A stretch of 10,852 bases of DNA, taken from contig DACE01000047.1 of the NCBI GenBank assembly GCA_002494645.1, forward strand, positions 1 through 10,852, given 5' to 3'. This DNA is from Euryarchaeota archaeon UBA256. GTDB taxonomy: Archaea; Thermoplasmatota; Poseidoniia; Poseidoniales; Poseidoniaceae. Shown piece after piece: positions 6,927 through 10,852 of this stretch. The position numbers were made by a program, and so were the translations under genes. Every line of letters begins with the position of its first letter. Position 1 is the first letter of the stretch. The notes beneath the pieces were generated by a model. That model was not told the DNA's origin. It searched no databases and saw only the letters and a list, made by a program, of their open reading frames with translations.

Positions 6927-7832
6927 TCACACCCATTCGTGGAAACAGATGTTACAGCGCTTCATACGGGGGCCATCGTGAGTGATTACATCACCATCGC
7001 ATTCAGGACAGTTGGATCGAGATGCCATGACCTGAACTGAACTACCTTCTTCAGCAACCTTTGTTGGTTTTTTACGCTGTTGTTGGCTGCGGCGAGAACG
7101 TTGTTGTCGCTTCTTGGCTTGAGTCGATTTGACAGAAGGCTTTGTGGCCACAAGATGGAGAAGTGGTTCTTTGAGGACATCGCCAGCGACAACAAGTGGA
7201 TGGGTTCGGTAACGTGCGAGTTTGATGTGGCGGTCGAGGACGCGTCCGTAAGCAACACTCATGCAGATATAGCAGCAAATCCACGCTGGGAAGAACAAGA
7301 ATCGGCCGTCCAAAAGGTGCCATTCTGGAGCCCAGGGCAGAGACACATAGTCCACACGGAAGGTTTCAACGGCCGTAGTTAGCCAAGCAAAGATACCGAT
7401 GATGAAAACCATCGTGAACATCATTGGTTTCATCGCACCCATTTGGACTTCAAGTTGTTCAGGCATCATCTGTTGCTGAAGTGTCATCGCCTTTTCTTGT
7501 AAAATCGGGTCACGAGAAAGTCTGGCTTCGTTCATCACCTGTCGAACTTGCCCTTGTCGGTGTCCAATGTGAGCCTGATCCATCGGGTCAACGAAGAAAT
7601 TACGGATGACCGTGTTGAGCGTCATTGAAAACAAACCCAGAATCATCACGGTGATGACGAAGTAGGATTCTTCGGGAAGCAGAGGGGAGAGCAAGGGGTC
7701 GGCAGTCGTACCCAACGTGATGCGAATCGATGGCGTCATGATGAGCACCGTCATGAGAATCATAAACATCAGCATGACGAACATGGAGCCCCCTGGCGGT
7801 GGGGGAGGCGGAGGCGATGAACCGTTGGCCAT
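6927..7832 (-). CDS. DUF106 (Oxa1/EMC3-like) membrane protein with C-terminal zinc ribbon
   Basis: A 301-residue membrane protein of the DUF106 family, archaeal relatives of YidC/Oxa1, EMC3 and TMCO1 that help insert membrane proteins. Hydrophobic segments lie at about 17-34, 56-78, 134-155 and 177-196. Between the second and third is the charged cytosolic Met/Gln-rich helical region (about 84-133) typical of the family. After the last helix comes a Lys/Arg/Gln-rich linker (about 231-260) and a four-Cys zinc ribbon (Cys275, Cys278, Cys293, Cys296), not part of the standard family layout. The N-terminus has seven consecutive prolines (7-13). The start at 7832 is chosen from the coding pattern; an upstream in-frame ATG at 7859 (MPCPQRRRS extension) is equally possible and is better placed relative to a TATA-like box near 7886. 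It heads the cmk-cbf5 run. The frame stays open to 8273, but that extension overlaps a better gene on the other strand. Confidence 0.85.
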   Translation of the reverse strand: MANGSSPPPPPPPGGSMFVMLMFMILMTVLIMTPSIRITLGTTADPLLSPLLPEESYFVITVMILGLFSMTLNTVIRNFFVDPMDQAHIGHRQGQVRQVMNEARLSRDPILQEKAMTLQQQMMPEQLEVQMGAMKPMMFTMVFIIGIFAWLTTAVETFRVDYVSLPWAPEWHLLDGRFLFFPAWICCYICMSVAYGRVLDRHIKLARYRTHPLVVAGDVLKEPLLHLVATKPSVKSTQAKKRQQRSRRSQQQRKKPTKVAEEGSSVQVMASRSNCPECDGDVITHDGPRMKRCNICFHEWV

Positions 7833-7880
7833 ACTTCGCCTGCGTTGCGGGCAGGGCATGAAGGTTAGCCTTCGTGGGAA

Positions 7881-7891
7881 TGGAATTTTCC
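7881..7891 (-). promoter_or_regulatory. Possible TATA box for the DUF106-cmk-cbf5 unit
   Basis: Read on the minus strand, GGAAAATTCC sits about 27 bases before the ATG at 7859 and about 54 before the ATG at 7832. If transcripts here are leaderless, this spacing favours the earlier start of the DUF106 gene. Assigned by position and composition only. Confidence 0.35.
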
Positions 7892-7943
7892 GTTCTTCAC
7901 GACGAAGGGAGAACTTCAAACGCCAAGGTCTCTTCGCCCTATC

Positions 7944-8363
7944 ATGCGTCGCAAAGAACCCCTTGAGGTCGCTGCCACATGGCGCTATCCCCTGCCCATG
8001 CCCATGCCCGGCCAACCTGTCTGCGCTACGGTCAACGAGGCTACCGAACAGGTCGAACGTTTGGGCACCAATCCCAAACTCTTCCTGTGGACCGATTACG
8101 AGAGAAAATGCCCCGAAGGTTGGGATTACATCGCAAGTGTTCGCGAAGGCGTTCCGCCGCAGGGAATTGAAGCAGAACTCAAAGCATGGGCCAAGCAATA
8201 TCCACAGGCATGGTTGGCTGTTGACCTCCGAGACGGTGTCATTCCACCATCGACTGCAACCGACCTGAGCCAACTCTTGCGTGAAATAAAACGCTACGTC
8301 ATCATCATCGTGAGTCGCTCTTCAGACCATGAAGACTGGCCACAATGGGTTCTTCCAGCGTGA
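7944..8363 (+). CDS. Unrecognised 139-residue protein
   Basis: I do not recognise this family. The protein is soluble-looking, with no signal peptide or membrane helix, and has a plausible alpha/beta composition: a Pro/Met-rich N-terminal stretch (LPMPMPG, about 17-23), a KLFLWTDYE strand-turn, an amphipathic helix near IEAELKAWAKQYPQ, a strand AWLAVDLRDGVIPP, a helix LSQLLREIKR and a hydrophobic strand YVIIIVSRSS near the C-terminus. It is Trp-rich (six) with two Cys. It is divergent from DUF106 and convergent with the large gene to its right, so it is probably its own transcript; AT-rich CTTCAAAC about 27 bases upstream could be its promoter. I prefer it over the antisense extension of the DUF106 frame because it has a balanced, folded-protein composition and a clean start. 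A longer frame at 7717-8268 on the same strand is a shadow. Confidence 0.6.
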   Translation: MRRKEPLEVAATWRYPLPMPMPGQPVCATVNEATEQVERLGTNPKLFLWTDYERKCPEGWDYIASVREGVPPQGIEAELKAWAKQYPQAWLAVDLRDGVIPPSTATDLSQLLREIKRYVIIIVSRSSDHEDWPQWVLPA

Positions 8364-8378
8364 GGCATCTCTGCCTCA
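8361..8378. terminator. Stem-loop at the convergent gene ends
   Basis: A perfect 7-bp inverted repeat, TGAGGCA-TCTC-TGCCTCA, whose left arm begins with the TGA stop of the 139-residue gene. Lying in the 29-base gap before the stop of the opposing gene, it could help end transcription or protect 3' ends in either direction. Archaeal termination usually depends on T-rich tracts, absent here, so the terminator role is inference. Confidence 0.4.
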
Positions 8379-8388
8379 AGTCACGCAG

Positions 8389-8407
8389 ACCTTCACTCAG
8401 GGAAGGT
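8389..8407. terminator. Second stem-loop at the convergent gene ends
   Basis: A 6-bp inverted repeat, ACCTTC (8389-8394) with GAAGGT (8402-8407), around a 7-base loop. Its left arm and loop contain the stop codon of the large minus-strand gene (8393-8395). It pairs with the neighbouring hairpin at 8361-8378 as a mirror arrangement, but is weaker and partly coding. Confidence 0.25.
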
Positions 8408-10852
8408 GTAAGCACAAGCCGAGCATTCCTTTGCATCAGCCGGATTGAGCATTGAACAAATGAGACAGGCTTTCTCTTCACCAGCCGCTTCTTCAGTCGC
8501 TTCTTCAGGCGCTTCCTCATCACCAGAGGCGTCATCAGCCGGAGCGTTCTTTTCGTTCCAAGCTTTCGCAGCATCCTCAAGTTCTGCCTTCTTCAAGTAT
8601 CCGTTGTCGTCATGGTCAAAGTCGCTGGCGAACACTACGAATGCATCGCGGTCCTCAATACCAGCAGCCTTCATCACACGCAGGAGCATGTCTTCTCGGA
8701 ACTTGATGTTGGGTGTGGCTGCTTTTTCAACCACTTCTTCAGCCGCTTCTGCGACGTCTTCTGACGCAACTTCTTCAGCCGCTTCTGTGACATCTTCTGA
8801 CGCCACTTCTTCGGCCGTTTCTGCGACGTCCTCAGACGCTGTTTCTTCAGTGACTTCTTCTTCAGATTCAATGGCTGGCAAATCATCCGATTCAATTTCG
8901 TCACCGAAGTGTACGCCATGGAAACGGTTGAGGGCTTCTGCATCAACTTCGCCGCTGCCCTTGATGTCAAAGGAAACTTCGAGACGCTCGCCCTTCTCGA
9001 CCTTGGGCACGTGCCAAACGATGTGAAGACCGCCTTCGCCGTCCTCAGATGTCATGGTGACATCGTCACGCTTGCTGGAGCCGGTCTTGACGGTCCATTC
9101 CTTGATCTCAAATTGAGCAGGGAGAACATCATTGATGTAGAGGTCACTTAGAGCGGTGTCGCCGTTGTTCTCAAAGAGAATGAGAACTTCGTAACGACCT
9201 TTGCCACCCAAGGGGATCGCTTGCTTTCCTGCACTGAAATTACGACGGTTGTGAATGACCTTGACGCTTGGTGTAGATTGGGGTTCACGTGTGCAAATCG
9301 GTCCGAAACGCTCTGCGCTGAACTCAATTCGGGCAGGAGCGTCAACACGCTCGTTGCTTGGAGATGGGTCGGGTGCTGAAAGCGGATAAGAGATTTCAAT
9401 CGACTTACCTGGCTTGAGTCCGAGAGGACCTCGTGTGCCGATCGTCAACGTCATGGTGTGACCCTCGCCATCAGGTGAGCGGTGTTCCTTCTCAATGGTG
9501 ACACCTGCAGCCATCTCGACCTTGAATTGGTCGTCATCAATGACTTTACCGGCCAACTTGATGGTCAACTGGTCTTGAGTAGGCGCCTCAAAGAGTCCCG
9601 GAATGTCATCGGTGATGCGCATCAGATTGATTGGCGATGAACCCTTGTTTTCGAGTTTCATTGTTGCTGTCAACTTTTGGGCACGGTAGGAACGTAGGCT
9701 ACCTGTTGAGAAGGTCTTCTCGATGTTAGCCTCAAGAACTTCGAGTTTCTTTTCCTCGAGAGTCATCGTACCTTCAGTGCTCTGAACAGCCTTTGGTAGT
9801 ACGGTGTAGGAAAGTTCGTAGGTGAAATCAGGTTCAGATTGTGCCATTACAACACGCTCTTCGGATTCCCACTTCCCGTTCGGGCTGACGTCCTCGTCAA
9901 CATCGCTGATATCGAACAGCAACTCTTCGCTCCCCTTCATGCGGACTTGGAGTTTCGTCAAATCAACAGCAAAGGAAGAACGGTTCTCGAAGATGGCTTT
10001 GCATTGCCAGTTGTCAGGGCGTTCATCTTCACGGACTCGCATGTAGGTGAAACCACGGCAGAAGGCATCCAATTCTCTGAACGCCATGCTGGAGAGGGTT
10101 GAATCGGCACGATAGGTCGCCGAGGCCTTTCCAGCTTTGATGGCTTTTGTTGAGGTGACGGTGATGGTTCCCTCCATTGAAAGCACCTGCTTCTCACCGG
10201 CTTGAAGACGGCCAACATTCCAGGTGATGGTCCCGTTATCCAGTTCGGCTCCACCTGACATCTCAAAGTGCATGGCGTCTGCAAGAGGGCGAGTCACAAC
10301 AACATCATGAAGTTCAACACCCGAGAGGTTTTCGACTTCGAGGTCGAGAGAAATCGGACCGGGGTCTTCGCCCATGGCTACCGACATTGAACGCTCTTGA
10401 GAGCGGTCGGGATTGGTATCAAGACGTTCGCGCAACGTCATCATCTGCTTTCCGTTCACCTTGTATGACATGGTGTGGCTCTTGGATGGTTCAAGTTCGT
10501 CAACCGAAACGTGTTCTCCGCCAATGTCTGTTGCGTCGATGTGATCAAGCAGAACATCGATGTCGTAAATTCGGTCGTCACTGGAAGGGTTGTTCACCGT
10601 GAGGGTTCCCTTGACGTTTTGCTTGATGATGACACCGTCAGGATTGAGAGTCGTCGTTTCAATCTCGTGTAATGTTCCCTCTAATTTGTCGCCACTGACT
10701 GAATCAACTTCAGCACGGCTGCGAATCTTGGCTCCTGCCTGTTCGCCTGTCAAGTCACTGGGTTCGAGGTTGGGGAGTGGAGCGTCATCAAGGACGGCTG
10801 CGGGTGCGAGAGCTGCAAGTGCATCCATTGGTGGAGCGGGAGGTGCTGCAAG
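8393..10852 (-). CDS. Large multi-domain protein: beta-sandwich repeats, acidic repeat, EF-hand, zinc ribbon (5' end outside window)
   Basis: The frame is open to the window edge and the residues before the Met at 10828 (AAPPAPP) continue the same Ala/Pro-rich style, so the gene starts beyond the window. Numbering from that Met, residues about 50-630 form roughly five beta-sandwich modules of DUF11-like character, recognisable by recurrent phrases such as LEVENLSGVELHDVVV, MKLENKGSSPINLMRITDDIP and ILFENNGDTALSDLYINDVLP. Next comes a Glu/Ala/Val region (about 651-702) with three 12-residue repeats, a helical segment, a textbook EF-hand calcium loop (DHDDNGYLKKAE, 738-749; codons at 8582-8617), a second acidic stretch, and a four-Cys zinc ribbon (Cys788, 791, 802, 805). 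No membrane helix or sorting tail is present at the C-terminus. The zinc ribbon argues for a cytosolic C-terminus; the beta repeats are more usual outside. I cannot assign a function. Confidence 0.8.
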   Translation of the reverse strand, partial: LAAPPAPPMDALAALAPAAVLDDAPLPNLEPSDLTGEQAGAKIRSRAEVDSVSGDKLEGTLHEIETTTLNPDGVIIKQNVKGTLTVNNPSSDDRIYDIDVLLDHIDATDIGGEHVSVDELEPSKSHTMSYKVNGKQMMTLRERLDTNPDRSQERSMSVAMGEDPGPISLDLEVENLSGVELHDVVVTRPLADAMHFEMSGGAELDNGTITWNVGRLQAGEKQVLSMEGTITVTSTKAIKAGKASATYRADSTLSSMAFRELDAFCRGFTYMRVREDERPDNWQCKAIFENRSSFAVDLTKLQVRMKGSEELLFDISDVDEDVSPNGKWESEERVVMAQSEPDFTYELSYTVLPKAVQSTEGTMTLEEKKLEVLEANIEKTFSTGSLRSYRAQKLTATMKLENKGSSPINLMRITDDIPGLFEAPTQDQLTIKLAGKVIDDDQFKVEMAAGVTIEKEHRSPDGEGHTMTLTIGTRGPLGLKPGKSIEISYPLSAPDPSPSNERVDAPARIEFSAERFGPICTREPQSTPSVKVIHNRRNFSAGKQAIPLGGKGRYEVLILFENNGDTALSDLYINDVLPAQFEIKEWTVKTGSSKRDDVTMTSEDGEGGLHIVWHVPKVEKGERLEVSFDIKGSGEVDAEALNRFHGVHFGDEIESDDLPAIESEEEVTEETASEDVAETAEEVASEDVTEAAEEVASEDVAEAAEEVVEKAATPNIKFREDMLLRVMKAAGIEDRDAFVVFASDFDHDDNGYLKKAELEDAAKAWNEKNAPADDASGDEEAPEEATEEAAGEEKACLICSMLNPADAKECSACAYTFPE
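8733..8840 (-). repeat. Three tandem 36-base coding repeats
   Basis: Units begin at 8733, 8769 and 8805, each 36 bases with a few substitutions, and a degenerate partial fourth follows from 8841. They encode the 12-residue acidic repeat (about A-S-E-D-V-A-E-A-A-E-E-V) of the large minus-strand protein. The period keeps the frame, so copy number can vary without breaking the gene. Related words (CTTCTTCAG) recur in the second acidic stretch near 8489-8515. Confidence 0.9.

Noticed and set aside
7040..7152. L34e ribosomal protein fused to DUF106
   Set aside because: The four cysteines are present but the conserved L34e N-terminal and PGG-like elements are missing; it reads as a generic zinc ribbon.
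7717..8268. 183-residue plus-strand frame
   Set aside because: It is antisense to DUF106 over its first part, has a poly-Gly run that mirrors the proline run, and is out of frame with the preferred 7944-8363 gene.
7833..8273. Open minus-strand extension of the DUF106 frame, making a 448-residue protein
   Set aside because: The added part has no family resemblance, is Cys- and Arg-rich like an antisense frame, and covers the better 139-residue gene and the divergent promoter space.
8733..8840. CRISPR-like array
   Set aside because: Units are contiguous 36-base coding repeats with no spacers, in frame with a protein repeat.
8445..9026. 193-residue Ser/Ala-rich plus-strand frame
   Set aside because: Antisense of the acidic Glu/Ala repeats, EF-hand and zinc ribbon; its bias is a mirror of that composition.

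Overview
The window looks like a piece of a planktonic archaeal genome, most likely Marine Group II Euryarchaeota (Candidatus Poseidoniales) or a close relative. The archaeal signals are the neighbouring genes for a DUF106 membrane insertase-like protein, an archaeal-type cytidylate kinase and Cbf5, an archaeosortase/exosortase-family protein, and few convincing Shine-Dalgarno sites, with AT-rich boxes about 24-27 bases upstream of several starts. The bacterial-type GTP cyclohydrolase II and the CARDB-type surface protein fit that assignment but do not prove it. The lineage call is inference; no marker gene was compared.

Layout, left to right. Positions 1-579 (+) hold the 3' end of a DEAD-box RNA helicase with a DbpA-like RNA-binding tail. 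Its stop codon abuts, with no spacer, the stop of a convergent archaeosortase-family membrane gene (580-1638, -). A short divergent promoter region leads to a two-gene unit on the + strand: a TusA/SirA-family protein (1749-2000) overlapping by ATGA a GTP cyclohydrolase II, ribA (1997-2605). Next, on the - strand, is tRNA-His(GTG) with an encoded G-1, C73 and CCA end (2608-2683). A large secreted, C-terminally anchored CARDB surface protein follows (2802-5195, +). The 236-base space after it (5196-5431) holds a TATA-like box, small inverted repeats and a possible 21-codon ORF.

The - strand then carries the conserved run DUF106 -> cmk -> cbf5 (7832 down to 5432). It is compact (2-base gap, then ATGA overlap) and lacks the L34e and L14e ribosomal protein genes often interleaved in other archaea. 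The DUF106 protein carries an extra C-terminal zinc ribbon. Divergent from it is an unrecognised 139-residue protein (7944-8363, +). The window ends inside a long - strand gene (8393-10852, 5' end missing) encoding several beta-sandwich modules, an acidic 12-residue repeat, an EF-hand loop and a terminal zinc ribbon.

Functionally, three themes recur: RNA processing and nucleotide metabolism (helicase, tRNA-His, Cbf5, Cmk), the cell envelope (archaeosortase, CARDB surface protein, DUF106 insertase homologue), and riboflavin/sulfur cofactor metabolism (RibA, TusA). I see no CRISPR array, insertion sequence, phage gene or defence island. The most unusual items are the multi-domain EF-hand/zinc-ribbon protein, the zinc-ribbon fusion on DUF106, and the TusA-RibA coupling.
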